Shown here in pieces: positions 1-11,267 of a DNA stretch of 64,000 bases. Source of the stretch: Celoporthe dispersa (lineage: Eukaryota; Ascomycota; Sordariomycetes; Diaporthales; Cryphonectriaceae); the NCBI GenBank assembly GCA_016584495.1, contig WAID01000007.1, forward strand, positions 2,776,001 through 2,840,000, written 5' to 3'. Under the pieces are notes generated by a model that saw nothing but the letters and a program-made list of their open reading frames with translations, made no database searches and was not told the origin of the DNA. Position 1 is the stretch's first letter. Every line of letters starts with the position of its first letter. A program made the position numbers and the translations under genes.

Positions 1-820
1 AGAGAGCTCGAGGGATATATGATTGCGTGACCACGGATCCGTTTGCCAGAGCTTCCCGAGGGTGTCATGATCTCACAGCTGGATCCTGTTGCGTCTAGCT
101 GGGTGTTATCCCATTTTTGAGCACAAGCCCGTCGTAGAAGCTGGCTTCGATAGCGTTCATGACGTATGTGGTTGCGCACCGTCGCTATCTACCCGTGGTG
201 GGCTGTCTGGCTGCCAATCGTTGGCGGGCGAGGCGCTAACTAAGTTAACAAGCTAAAGAGTTGCCAAGATGGTGGGTGTAAGAGGTGACGGTGCCGTGAC
301 TGATCGTGATGATTGTATGGACCGGCCTGGATGCAGAAGGGAGGAGAAAGAAGAAGAAAAAAAAGGAAGAAGGGAAAAGAAGAAAAGGAAGAAAAAAATG
401 AGGAAAAAAGGTTACTATGTGTGTAGGTCTTGCCAGGGATGTGCAGACCACATCCCGCTGCGGGCGGTCTCTTGGTTACACAAGATGGTCACGCAACATG
501 CACAGAAACGTGTCTGCTGGGTTCACTGCATCCAGTAGGCATGCTCATGCAGATGCTGATGTCGACAGGCCTGCAGAACCCCAATCCAATTAAGACTTGA
601 TCATTGAAAGAGTACAATTCATCGCCTCAGCAGCTCCGAACTTCCTTGCTCTTCATGGCGCAAAACTCCTCAAACATTTCGCAAACGCTATGATGTGTAC
701 TAAATCTCCAGACGCCCCTGAGAAAGAGAGAGAGAGAAAGGGAAAAAAAAACAAAAGGTAATAGAGAAGAAATAAAGATTCCTGTAGCTATATGACGGGC
801 AGCCACCGCCGTGGCCCCTT
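1..820. other. Gene-poor spacer
   Basis: No convincing gene. Short open frames on both strands have low-complexity products. A purine-rich A/G tract lies at about 340-408 and a smaller one at 719-760. No transposon termini or tRNA cloverleaf were recognised by eye. Confidence 0.5.
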
Positions 821-1315
821 TCACAGAGGATAGGATGGTTGTCGTGATGGGGATGAACTCGGAACTGACGAGCTCACCGAGGGCGACTTGGTACGCGGTG
901 AACTCGACGGATGAAGCAGGGCATTGCGCGGCGGTCGCTTGAGGCTCCTTTCCTTGGCTCTCTTCCTCGCCAGACTATCTGGATCTGGCCCTGATGCCGG
1001 CCTGATTGCATCGTCTGGTATCGTGGTGGCATATACACTGCGGGCGGCCATGCCGGTCAGTGCATCCATCACCCGCGACAGCTAGAGCCTCCAAGACAGG
1101 GAGGGTAGGAGCGAATGTACATACTCAAGTCTGGCGCTAGCATCCGGATCTCTGGGCGAGATGCCCGCCTTCTCGTAGACCACCTTCTTCTGCTGCTTCA
1201 ACGCCTGGGCAGACGGTTCGCTCGTCAGGATCCAACCCTTCAGCTTCGACAGCCACTGGCCTTTGGCACCCTTGGGCCTTGTGCCTTCTTCCGTCTGGCC
1301 CCTCGTTTCCTCCAT
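821..1315 (-). CDS. Small conserved fungal protein, unknown function (2 exons)
   Basis: Model: complement(821..1037, 1125..1315), 135 codons before the stop. The intron at 1124..1038 has a GTATGT donor, a CTGAC branch-like site and a CGCAG acceptor, and joins the exons in phase. Exon 1 carries SEPSAQALKQQKK followed by a KAGI.P.DPDASA stretch. Exon 2 carries IPDDAIRP.SGPDPD and then a basic, Ser/Pro-rich tail. I associate this SEPSAQAL...DPDAxAKL...IPPDAIRP pattern with a small uncharacterised family in filamentous fungi; that is recall, not a search. No signal peptide or membrane span is seen. It stands alone in a gene-poor stretch and could be a decaying copy, but both exons and the splice sites are intact. 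Confidence 0.45.
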
Positions 1316-3591
1316 GCCTCTTCTTCCCGGAAGGAGGATTCTCGACAGTGAGACGAATTATGTCCCCGGCCCGTGGTCTTATACGGAATCGGCGCCGGGC
1401 GTCCCGCGACGCCTTCTTCATATAGGCCCCTCCCCCCTTTGCTGTGCTGCACCGGGCAACAAGAAAAATCTGCCCGTCGGAAGCCGATGTTCAACAGGCG
1501 TCACAAGGACGGGTCCACAGTGCCTCGGCAGCGTACTCGCTGGGGAGGTTGGCCTTGTGATTTGTCTCGTTGCCCGCAGCTTCTCGGTCGCGGTTGCCGC
1601 CTGTTGACTGTCCCAACTCGGAGCACATGTCGGCGGCCCGCGGCCTTTAACGTATCGACGACGTCCTGCACCTGCTGTAGCACCTTTGCATGAATCCTGA
1701 AAATTAACGAATGGAAGGGGGGAGGCGCCTTCACATGGACGCTCCAGTCGATAAGGCAGTGCTGCAAACGCTAAAGACCAAGAGGGCAACCTTGGCCGAG
1801 GGGGCTAAGCGACATGGCCGAATCTACACATTCCACCGGGGCCAGGGAGGAGCTGAGGATGCTTATGTAACAACCTCCGAGGGGGGGGAAGACGCGGGGG
1901 TCTTGCCAGGAATGGCCTGACGTTATGGGCGATTCCCATGGATGATATCGGAATTCACGTCTCAACGCCCACCTCCGAGGGCGTTTTGAAGGGCTATGGG
2001 TAAGTGGACAGTTGGTGGCTTGGGCCACAAAACATCGCCATGCGTTGCACGCGGATCACTGTTGATAGTATGCTGGACCATGCGACGATCGGCACACCAA
2101 AATGATGCGCACCAGGGTTACAAGGGGCAGCGCTTTTGTGCATCTGTTATGCGCGCTACTGGCTTGACAGTTTTTCCACCAGCGTTCAGGGCTGGAGCCT
2201 GCAGGGACGCATGGTCTGCAGAGCTTGGCCGCTGTACCTTGAAAGTTAAATTTGAGACACCAGCCTGCAATCACGAGTTCATTCTCATGGAATGGTGCTG
2301 TTGTAGGGAGAAAACACAGAAGACTAGAGACAGAGTATTGGTGGCGTTGGACCGAATGGCTGCTCGCACCGCTCAAGTATGACGGCGCTTCTTTAATTTT
2401 TCGGCAGGATCACAGTGGGATTGAATGAAATATCGAGCGTCTTAGACACCTGGGCTACATAGTAGGTGATTCATCGAAACGCGGCTGGAGGATCTGGCGC
2501 TAGAGTTCTCACAGAATTAAATTACGGTCTTGCTGCCGTACACCGTCGGAGCCATAGCGGAAAATTCCATCTTGCAGACCTGGTGAGGCTATCAAGTTAT
2601 GCACTGTTGGCCGGGTAAGGTGAGACTAAGTACACTATTCATGATAGATTCGGGGCATCGTTGTAATAGGTCATTACTTCACGTATTCTGTACAGCGCCA
2701 GGAGCGCCGACTTGCAGCCACTTGGAGCTGGCACCCGGGCATTGGATCGTGGCAAGGTCGCACTGCTCCTCATGCTGTGTTAAGTACGCCAGATACGAAC
2801 TCTTGTATCTCTGCAAGACATTTAGGGGAAAATAGGAGGAGAAGAGAAAGAGAGAGAAAGAGAAAAGAAGAAAAAAAAAAACCAAGGGCCGTGTGCTTAC
2901 GAATCCAAGGGGGTCGCTGGAGCCAGAGCTGTTTACGTCTTGCGAGCAGTGATGGATACCTAGAGCACCCACGGACAATGTTACCGTCCCGAACACTTTG
3001 AGTCATAATTCAATTGGATGGCAAATCCGAAACTTCTTCCGCGTTATTGTTAGCCTGTCCCGGTCTTGTGATAGTCAACCGAGACGTATGAAGGCGGGGA
3101 GGATATTGGCTACATATTAGGTGTGACATCTGTCTATACGAGTGGCGTCGCGGTGCTCTCGACCAAATGGCCAGGAAACGTGGTCTTCGACAAGAGATGG
3201 GACATACACCTGCCTGGTTACCCCGAGGTGTTCATGAACAGACCACTGTTGAGTAAGAGCAATCTATAAACAGGCTTCCAAACGCTGATAATATGCCGGT
3301 AGAATTAGTCTGTTTCCTTCTCTCTAAGATGTTTGCGAGGCCACCGCCAGAACTTTGTCTTGACATATTCTACAGCGGTCATAATCCTTGTCAGAAAGAA
3401 GGTGGGGTGTACTATGTAGATAGACCCTTTGACCTGCAGGAGCAAGGGTCCCCTGAGCACGAGGGACGTCACTCCTCAATCCCAGCCTACTTAGTCACAT
3501 AACCGTCGCGACACCTTCCCTCGCGACAACTTCATCCTTACATTCATAACGTCCCGCCGCTTCTACTCGTCCCACCCGTGGCGCAGTCAAC
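1316..3591. other. Gene-poor spacer, no supported gene
   Basis: Several frames of 60-128 codons exist on both strands (for example 1996..2382 +), but none shows a recognisable motif, splice pattern or sustained coding bias. An A/G-rich tract is at about 2835-2881. The last 100 bases before 3592 are C/T-rich, as expected of a fungal 5' leader. The stretch may include decayed sequence, but nothing identifiable remains. Confidence 0.4.
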
Positions 3592-4800
3592 ATGGCTGGG
3601 CTGAAGGTGAACACGCATACAGCTTCACAAGGCGCTGGATCGCCCCCCAAGCCAGCCTCGTCTGGTGCCAGAACTGCTATTCCCGCACCAGCAGGCCCCA
3701 GTTCCGCCGGCGCCCCCGCTGCTGCGCAGACATCTGCGAAAACCACAACCTCGACGGTCCAGTCCCAACCGCTGCCACCGCTGCCACCGCTGCCGCCGCG
3801 ACCGCCTCTCCCAATAGTACCATCGCAGCCCTCTTCTTCTTTCTCACAAAAGCCAAGATCCCAGCCTGCGTCCCAACCACCACCAACCCCAGCGGCAGCA
3901 GCAGCACCAACAGCGCCCGAGCCCGACAGACCACCCGTCAGCCCCATAACACCACCCCTCCGGCCGCTCAAGTCGACAACTCCAATCCCCCCGCCCACCA
4001 TTCCACCGAACTTCGCCTCTATCGGTGGCCGCGCGCCCCTTACCCACGCGTCGCACCCGGCCACGGCTCCCAGCGCGCCCCCGCCTCCTGTTCCTCTGGA
4101 CCCGATCGACTTCCAGGACAACCCTGATGTGATCGCGTTGCAGACGACGATAAATATTCTCTTGCGGCAGAAGAGGCAGGCAGAAGAGGATATCCGTAAG
4201 TTACGCGATGCGAAGGATGCGGCGACCCAGAAACCGTTGGAGTTCGCGAGGGACCTTGCTGGCGGGCAGGTGAGCCAGGGCGCCGCCGTGGGCGGGGATC
4301 AGGGAGGGCTCGAGGAAGCAGACGAGAGCTCGGACTCGGACTCCGAATCCGACTCGGATGTCGAGATGAAACAAGAGGGGGATGGCGAGGGTTCTCTCGC
4401 AGGTAAAGGCCTCAAGCCCTCCGCGATGAAAGCTTCTTCGGTCAAGAAAGGCAAGGCCGCAGCCTCGGGTGGCAGCAACAACGGCGCTGGTGCGAGCAGC
4501 AGCAAGTCAGCCCCTGCGGCACCGCCGTGGGCCAACCTGCCCAAGGCGCAGGACATCGTCCGCTGCCCGCGGATCAACTGGGCCCAGTATGCCATCGAGG
4601 GCGAGGCCCTAGACAAGCTGCACAACGAGCAGCTTTCGCGCCCGACGCTTGGGACGCCTGCCTTGATGGCCGCGAACGGGACGTATGAGTTCACGGGGGC
4701 GGCAAACCCAGATGACGGGAAGAAGGTCGAGGGGGTCTCTGCGCCGTTCAACCCGCTTCGGGATAGGAAACCTCCAAAGGGCAAGGGCCCCGGCGTATAG
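3592..4800 (+). CDS. Conserved fungal protein of unknown function with disordered N-terminus
   Basis: Single exon, 402 residues. Residues 1-165 are Pro/Ala/Ser-rich with repeated PPLPPLPP runs and are probably disordered. A short conserved-looking helix follows at about 176-215 (DNPDVIALQTTINILLRQK and onward), resembling a coiled coil. Next comes an acidic Ser/Asp/Glu tract (about 240-265) and a basic linker. A C-terminal patch has IVRCPRINWAQYAIEGEALD. The pairing of an NPDVIALQ helix with an INWAxY segment suggests a fungal-specific nuclear protein family, but I cannot name it. The acidic and basic tracts fit a chromatin or transcription role, which is inference only. The start has a clean upstream leader. 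The next gene is convergent, about 730 bp downstream. Confidence 0.75.
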   Translation: MAGLKVNTHTASQGAGSPPKPASSGARTAIPAPAGPSSAGAPAAAQTSAKTTTSTVQSQPLPPLPPLPPRPPLPIVPSQPSSSFSQKPRSQPASQPPPTPAAAAAPTAPEPDRPPVSPITPPLRPLKSTTPIPPPTIPPNFASIGGRAPLTHASHPATAPSAPPPPVPLDPIDFQDNPDVIALQTTINILLRQKRQAEEDIRKLRDAKDAATQKPLEFARDLAGGQVSQGAAVGGDQGGLEEADESSDSDSESDSDVEMKQEGDGEGSLAGKGLKPSAMKASSVKKGKAAASGGSNNGAGASSSKSAPAAPPWANLPKAQDIVRCPRINWAQYAIEGEALDKLHNEQLSRPTLGTPALMAANGTYEFTGAANPDDGKKVEGVSAPFNPLRDRKPPKGKGPGV

Positions 4801-5529
4801 CAGGTGAACAGCAGCCACCGGTGGGAGAAGGAAGGCCGGCTGCAGGGAGAATGGCAACTATGGAAATACTGAGGCCACCACTCGGAGTTCACAGTTCAGC
4901 CTGGATGGTGTTAAGAGGCTCGGGTCGGTGGCATATACTTGTGCCTTGTGCTTTCAATTAGCGAGAGGCGCGTAGGTTGATTTGGCAAGGCGTTGGGGCT
5001 CCATGCTTCATTTTACACTCAGGTCTAGCAACAGACTACGGAAGAAACATCATGTCCGAGCAGTAAGAGGCTAGAGGATTGGAAAATAATCCTCTCAGGT
5101 GGGAATCTTATGAATCCGCTATCCCACACGCAACTAGCTCCCCTGCTTCCGACCTTTCCATGGCCAAGTAGAGGGTATCGTCACCCTGATGTACCGTAAC
5201 GCCGCTGTAGTCAAAGCCATTTAACTCCACGAAACCTAGAGGCAGACTACCTGCCAGAAACCATTGATCAGAGCGAAAGACCACCAGTAAATCGCTACCC
5301 GTGCTTCCGTGCTTGATCCGTTGGCCCGCTTTCGTCCGTTGATAATGCCTGGTCGCCACCGACCGATCCGAAACGCCTAGTAGAGTAAGAAGACCGAGAA
5401 ACGATTTCATTTCCAAAGGAAGAACCGCAAACCGACTGCCATAGAATCTGGTGGCTCCCATGTGGTTCCTGTGCCCTGTGTCCCTGTCCGCAGTGACCAG
5501 CATGTTGCGGGGAAGCTCAAGGGCACGTC
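4801..5529. other. Spacer with one doubtful minus-strand ORF
   Basis: Between two convergent genes. On the minus strand the frame 5503..5108 (from ATG) stays open for 131 codons just downstream of the E2 stop. Its product has no recognised motif and lies where the E2 3' UTR should be, so I do not call it a gene. Nothing else was seen. Confidence 0.45.
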
Positions 5530-7352
5530 TCACTCAACAGAGGCCTGAACACTGCGGCGGAGACGTTGGCGGTATTGCTTCTTCTCCTTGTCGTTGCCCC
5601 AGAAGAGCTTGAAGGCCTCAGGATGAACCAGGGTTCTCGGGTCGTATGGTGGGCGCTCCTCCTCCAACATCTCGACGATTGCATCCAGGTGCGCCTGCAT
5701 GCTCTCTCTCTTGGATGGCGGCGGCCAACAGCATGGTGTTCCATCAGGAGCGATGCGTAGATGAAACAGCTTCGTCTCGAATCTGACTCGGGGTTGCTCC
5801 TCGGGAAACTTGGGGCTTAGACAGATCTTGATCCGGAACAGGCCTCCGTCCATATTGGTCATGGGTCGCCCAAAGTACGTGAAGATCCAGACGAAGGGGT
5901 TGCCATCCTCCGCCTCGACGTTGTGAGGGATGCCGTGCTGTTTGTAGTTCTCGGTAACCTGAGCAAGCTGGCGCTTGAGGTTCACGGCGACAGTCTCCTC
6001 CTGCTGCTCGACATCCTTGCCCTGGGCAGCCCAGCTGAGGGACTCCTCGTCGAGAACCTTCTTGATGTTCCTCAGCCGCTTCTCAAGCTCGATATAATGG
6101 AATTTACCATCCATTTGGTTGCCACCGCCCTCGAATGGCATTCTAGTGAACGGCTGGCCTTCCTTGACATCCTTGGAAGCCCTGTGGATAGCTGCCAGGT
6201 ACGACTCGTAGTACCAAAGGAATCGGCGCTTGAACAAGTCTCTGAAAGGCTCAAAGGTAGTCATACCTTCGTCGGTAGCGTCGAGTTCAGGGTCGTATTC
6301 ATCCTGGGTGGTTACGGGAGGGGTGACGTTTCCGTCAGCACCGATTCCCAGATAATCCTCGAGGCGCTGAATGACCGAGATCCGAAGAGTTTCGTGCTGG
6401 ATCTAGCGAAATGCGGGAAGTCAGCCACAGGTCGTCATTGTACCCGGTGGGTGACAAGACAGCACCTTTTGGACGTAGTCCTTCTGATTCTTCTTATCTT
6501 GGGTCTCGTGTGCGTCCTCGAAACCAGGTTCGTTCTCGTATGGGTTCGACGACATCAGGCTCTGGATGGACAAGAGGATGGATTCAAGACCCTGTGCAGC
6601 AGACCACTCCTCGCCTGGTTCGCCCCGCCACGTCCTACGTTTATTTCAGTGATAGGTACGGAGTATCGTTTCGTAGTGTGTAACATACCCGAGGATTGAT
6701 CTGAGTGATGATGTAATTAGCAAAGAGGGGAAGAGGAAGGGGGAGGGGGGAAATGATTACTGGAGTCCACAGGCACTTACAGACAAACTCGTCCTCCGGC
6801 ATAGATGTTCGGGTTGAAACGACAGCGGCCTCCGTTGGTGGTGACAGCAGTCACAGCAGGTGCTTTTCGAGGATATTCTGCATGGAGATGATATTAGTGT
6901 GCCCAACATGATGGTATCCCCGTAAATACTGACCCTTGCCAAACCTAAAGGTGAACTGTTCCTCGTCAGCCTCTACATTGTCTAGGTAAGTCGGATCCTG
7001 TCAAAACCAACCTCGAAGAAGCCGAACTCGTAGGGAGTCTCATGGGGGCCGATGATGACAGCCCTGATATTGCGAACGTCAGCATCACGGCAGGCGACGG
7101 CCAGAGCTAGGCACACGTTAGCATTTCCAGCTTTGGGCAGCAGCAGTGCAGGTGGCCGTTGCGCATACACAGGTCAGCGTTCTTCTGGAGGTCGCCAAGC
7201 TCCTACAGACACCGCTGAGAGTTAGCATCGCGAGGTGGGAGGGCAGATCAGGCGAGCCCAGCTCAGCTCAGCCCAAGGGCGCCAAGCTTGGTGCAACCCC
7301 GCAGTATGGCAGAACATGCCTTGGTGATTCTGATGATGGACTGATCAGCCAT
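5530..7352 (-). CDS. UBE2Z-like ubiquitin-conjugating enzyme with two UBC domains
   Basis: Model: complement(join(5530..6402, 6466..6634, 6689..6700, 6781..6877, 6934..6955, 7012..7106, 7169..7202, 7320..7352)), 444 residues, all junctions in phase. Domain 1 (about 1-150) has GPHETPYEFGFFEF, then a YP.KAP segment, TTNGGR.RFNPNIYAGG and RVCLSILGTWRGE. Cys93 is the expected thioester cysteine, and the long insert before NPYENEPG is typical of the UBE2Z/BIRC6 class. Domain 2 (about 295-440) again has a UBC outline: GGLFRIKICL, FPEEQPRVRFETKLFH, then GTPCCWPPP with Cys378/Cys379 where an E2 active cysteine would sit. Exon 1 is followed by a GC-AG intron, and exon 6 is only 12 nt. It is divergent from RFC2. 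Role: ubiquitin or ubiquitin-like transfer; substrate unknown. Confidence 0.85.
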
Positions 7353-8284
7353 GGCGGCCACTTCTCAGGACGAGATAGGCGTGATGGATCTCATAAGTAT
7401 GGTCGAAACGGTCCGCTCACTGTTGAGAATGCTCTGGGTTGTATGTTGTGGTTTGGAGGAGGACGAGGAGACGGAGGGCGAGGAGAAGGAAAGTGGGGTG
7501 TACGCTGTGGGACCACAAGCTGAAGACTAGCAGTTTAAGGCTTCTTGGCTCCGTGTTTAGTGACAGGGATGGGCCAAGCGGGCCACTCAGGAACCTGCCT
7601 TGTCTGTAGAGGGCAAATTCAGGGCTGTCGTTGCTTACCTACTTATAATCAAGTACAGAAAGACAGCTCTAGCACCTTGTATACTATATAGTTTGAAGTA
7701 AACTGGCCCTTTTGCTTTTGGAACCTATAGTCGAGACAATGTCCGCCATGGCTCAAGGCCATTTCGTTGTGTCTGTCTTGAGAGGTGTGACTCAGCGAGA
7801 TGCCTTCCCCTGCCTACAGTACTTTATTTAGTCTGGAGTCTTACTGTTGGGAGAACACGTTTAGCATGTCAAGGGTCAGAGAGTACAGAAAGCCGGTGGC
7901 TTCAAAATGCCATGTCCTCAGAAGAACAAGCAAAGAATGCCCTGCTGTAGTAAATGAATCCAAGAATGATTTCTGAAGAGATCATCTCAAACCTTAAAAT
8001 CAAAACTTGTTGAGGCTGAAGCTGGCTAAGGGGGACCCCTGCACGCTTGCCCCAGACGCTGCCAGGGTGGGTGTCTTCTCTACAGAGGCGGGGCTCTCTT
8101 TTTTGAGACGCGTTGCTGATAGCTACAACGCGTAAATTGACTTTCTCTCACTCATGCATCAGCACTGACACCAGACGAGACCTGTCCAGCTCCAGCCATA
8201 ACCTCTCTTTCTCCCATTCACACAGCCATCTGTCACTGAATTGTCAACACCTGGATCAAGTGTTTCAATTTTCAATTGCCAAAG
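7353..8284. promoter_or_regulatory. Divergent intergenic region between the E2 gene and RFC2
   Basis: About 930 bp shared upstream of two divergently transcribed genes. Two ACGCGT hexamers (MluI cell-cycle box, MCB-like) occur at about 8109-8135 on the RFC2 side: GACGCGTTG and CAACGCGTAA. MCB boxes drive G1/S replication genes in yeasts, so the placement suits RFC2. That use here is inference. No ORF of interest. Confidence 0.45.
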
Positions 8285-9558
8285 ATGGCTAGTTTCTTTG
8301 ACATCAAGGCCAGGAAAGCTGCTGCTGCCAACGGCTCGAGCAAGCTTGAGAAGAAGGGCCCAGAGACTCCAAGGGCTCAGCCCTGGGTGGAGAAATAGTA
8401 TGTTACCTTGCAGGCTGGTGATAAACTTCTCGAGTAGCAGACCTCAATAACAACATATTGCAGTCGCCCAAAGAACCTCAACGATGTCACTGCGCAAGAC
8501 CACACGATCACAGTCCTGCAACGGACCCTGCAGGCATCAAATGTACGCCACCATCTTGTTCCACGAGGCGCCATGTCCTTTCTGTTGCTGATTCTGGTTG
8601 ACACATTTAGCTACCACACATGCTCTTCTACGGCCCGCCCGGGACTGGCAAGACCTCTACGATTCTCGCCCTCGCCAAGGAGCTCTACGGACCCGAATTC
8701 ATGAAGCAGCGCGTCCTCGAGCTCAACGCCTCCGACGAGCGCGGTATCTCCATCGTCCGAGAGAAAGTCAAAGACTTTGCGCGCATGCAGCTAACGAGCC
8801 CTCCGCCCGGCTATAAGGACCGCTATCCCTGCCCGCCCTTTAAGATCATCATCCTCGACGAGGCCGATAGCATGACGCAGGATGCGCAGAGTGCGCTGCG
8901 CCGAACGATGGAGACGTACAGCAAGATCACGAGGTTCTGTTTGATCTGCAATTACGTCACGCGCATCATCGACCCGCTGGCGAGTAGGTGCAGCAAATTC
9001 CGCTTCAAGAGCTTGGATCAAGGAAACGCGAAGAAGAGGCTGGAGCAAATTGCCGAAAATGAAGGTGTGGCGCTGGGGGACGGTGCGGTGGATGCGCTGA
9101 TCAAGTGCAGCGAGGGTGACCTGCGAAAGGCCATCACCTTCCTGCAGAGTGCGGCGCGACTTGTCGGTGCGAGTGCTGCTGTGAGCGGTGAGAGCGATCA
9201 GATGGATGTAGACTCCAGACCAGTTACGGTCGACATCGTGGAGGACATTGCGGGTGTGATACCGAGCGCCACCATTGATCGGCTGGTCAAGGCGATCCGA
9301 CCAGCCTCGGCTGGCGAGACGTATTCAGCTGTTTCTAAGGTTGTGGAGAACATGGTCGCTGATGGCTGGAGTGCAGGCCAGGTGGTCAACCAGCTGTACC
9401 AGGCAGTCGTCTACGACGAGACGATTCCAGACGTGCAAAAAAACCAAATCGTCATGGTCTTTTCCGAGGTCGACAAACGCTTGGTGGACGGCGCGGACGA
9501 GCATCTCACAATCCTGGACCTGTCACTCCGCACATCAAGCATCATGGCTGGGCGATAG
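8285..9558 (+). CDS. RFC2: Replication factor C subunit 2 (clamp loader ATPase)
   Basis: Model: join(8285..8397, 8464..8542, 8611..9558), 379 residues. Introns have GTATGT and GTACGC donors. It is a clamp-loader AAA+ ATPase that, with the other RFC subunits, loads PCNA onto primed DNA in the nucleus. Visible motifs are the N-terminal PWVEKYRP box, Walker A GPPGTGKTS, LNASDERG, Walker B ILDEADSM, and the arginine-finger SRC motif in ASRCSKFRF, followed by the C-terminal RFC collar domain. The order and wording match yeast Rfc2 / human RFC4 rather than the other small subunits. Length is normal for the family. The short N-terminal segment MASFFDIKARK is an extension. It is convergent with the coiled-coil gene, whose stop lies about 155 bp away. 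Confidence 0.96.
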
Positions 9559-9712
9559 GGCGAATAGCCATCGATGCGACTGAGAAATCAAAGGTCTCTG
9601 GTGATACCCGGCTGTATAATAAGTAAAAACGGCGATGGGCATACTTGGCCTTCTTGAGGATGGTAGCAGACTGGTCGGCCTTTTGTACAGGTTCTTGCTA
9701 GATAATCCGAAG

Positions 9713-11267
9713 CTATTTCCGGGGGGAGTCACCGGCGTTAAGGAGACCCAAGCCTCCATTCAATGTTGACCAGACGTCTCCGCGCTCCTGGGAGGTATCG
9801 CCTCTATCTCTCAGGGGCACCTTTGATCCTTTCCTCGGACTTCCCGTCTCGGCGAGCCAAATATCGTCCATCGTACTATCTTCGTCCACAGACTCGTCTC
9901 CCTGGGCCGCATTCCGTCCTAGCAGCTGGTCGATCTCGGACAAATGCTTCATCGACCCCTCCAGTGCCACCTGCCCCTCCTCAATCTTCTCCGCCACAGC
10001 CTCCAAGGTTGAGAGCTTAGCCGAATCAGCAGCCGCCACCCAAGGCTGAACGCGAACGCTGATGTCGTCACCAGACTTCTCGGGAAAGTCGCCGCCAGGG
10101 CGCCCTGGTCGTCTCCGAGTCGGGGGTTCCGGCAGCAACTGGCTTTCTTCGGCGAGACGGCTCAGCGCCCGACCGGTTGCATCGGTCTGCTTTGCGAGAA
10201 CGTCGTTTAGATGAGTCTTCTGGGTGATCGATGCCTTCTGCTCATGTGCGACGGATAGGAGGCTCCGGATGTAGAGTGTGATGAGGTGGTCGAAGGGCGC
10301 GGGTGGCTTCTCTCCCAGTTGGGCAGGTGGTTTTGTCTCTTCGGGCGGCCTGATTGTGAGCTGAGGACTTTGCGCGGCCAGCTGGATGAGGGCCTTGCGC
10401 TCAGCAACATAAGTGGCATATTTGTCTCTGATCAATGCAAGCTGTTCATCCATGTGCGCCTTGTCAATTTTGGTCTGACTTCTGCCGTGTCTGCCTGCCC
10501 CGTCCTCCTGGCCATCCTCCTCCGCGGAGGTCTTCCCAAGCTCCGTTTCCATCCAGCTGATGAGCTCGTTGCGCGTCGCACTCAGAGCAGCCAGCTTATC
10601 TTTGTTGCTGACCTGACCGGGTGCTGCTGTCGAGCGGGACTTCACCTCTTCGAGTAGCTGTTCTTCCTTCTTTAGCAACAGCTTGGAGCGCAGCACCGCC
10701 TTCTCTAGCCGGTCGACGAGCGTCTTAAGGTCTGTCTTGGTGGCGTCCTTGTCCACTGCGAATCCGCTGATGACAGCTTTGGGGACCTCGGGCAGGCGTG
10801 GGGTGTCTTTGAAAACATCCTCAGCCTGTAGAAACTTAGGATCGGCCGCCGGTTTTTGGCTGAGGTCGTCAAGGTACTTCTCAACGACCTGCAATCTTTC
10901 CTGCTTCCGCCTGAGTTTGACGGTAGCGATGTGTCCGTCCAGTCTACTAGCGTCATTTTGACTCCTTTCACTACTAGATCTGACCTCCTTCGCCACCCGA
11001 CTCTGGCTGACCGCTTCATCATATGCCCTCTGTGCCTTGGTGTTTGCGTGCAGCGCCTTGAGATACTCCCTATGGAGCCCGCGCACATCCGTTGTCTTGA
11101 TGACGCATTCTGGCTCTGCCAACGCCAAGGGGGCCAGTTCGGGGGCCGTTTTCATGGCACGATTGCAAATTCAAGGCCAGGATCCTCCGAATGTGGTCTG
11201 CTTCCTCTCGAGGCCGCACATACTGTTCCAGCGCCGTCTGGATGGCTCGGGTGGTCTCGTTCGCCAT
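9713..11267 (-). CDS. Conserved fungal coiled-coil protein (frame broken near the start)
   Basis: Two overlapping frames belong together. 11267 downward encodes MANETTRAIQTALEQYVRPR..EADHIRRILALNLQSC. The frame from 11155 to 9713 encodes APLALAEPECVIKTTDVRG and the rest. The switch requires skipping one base, most simply one G of the run 11141..11145 or 11129..11133 (plus strand). The corrected length is about 517 residues. The product is largely alpha-helical and Glu/Lys/Arg-rich, with probable coiled coils at about 40-120 and 150-280, and an acidic Ser-rich C-terminus. No enzymatic motif is seen. An augmin or kinetochore-type structural role is only a guess from the coiled coils. It is divergent from BRR2. 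Confidence 0.7.
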
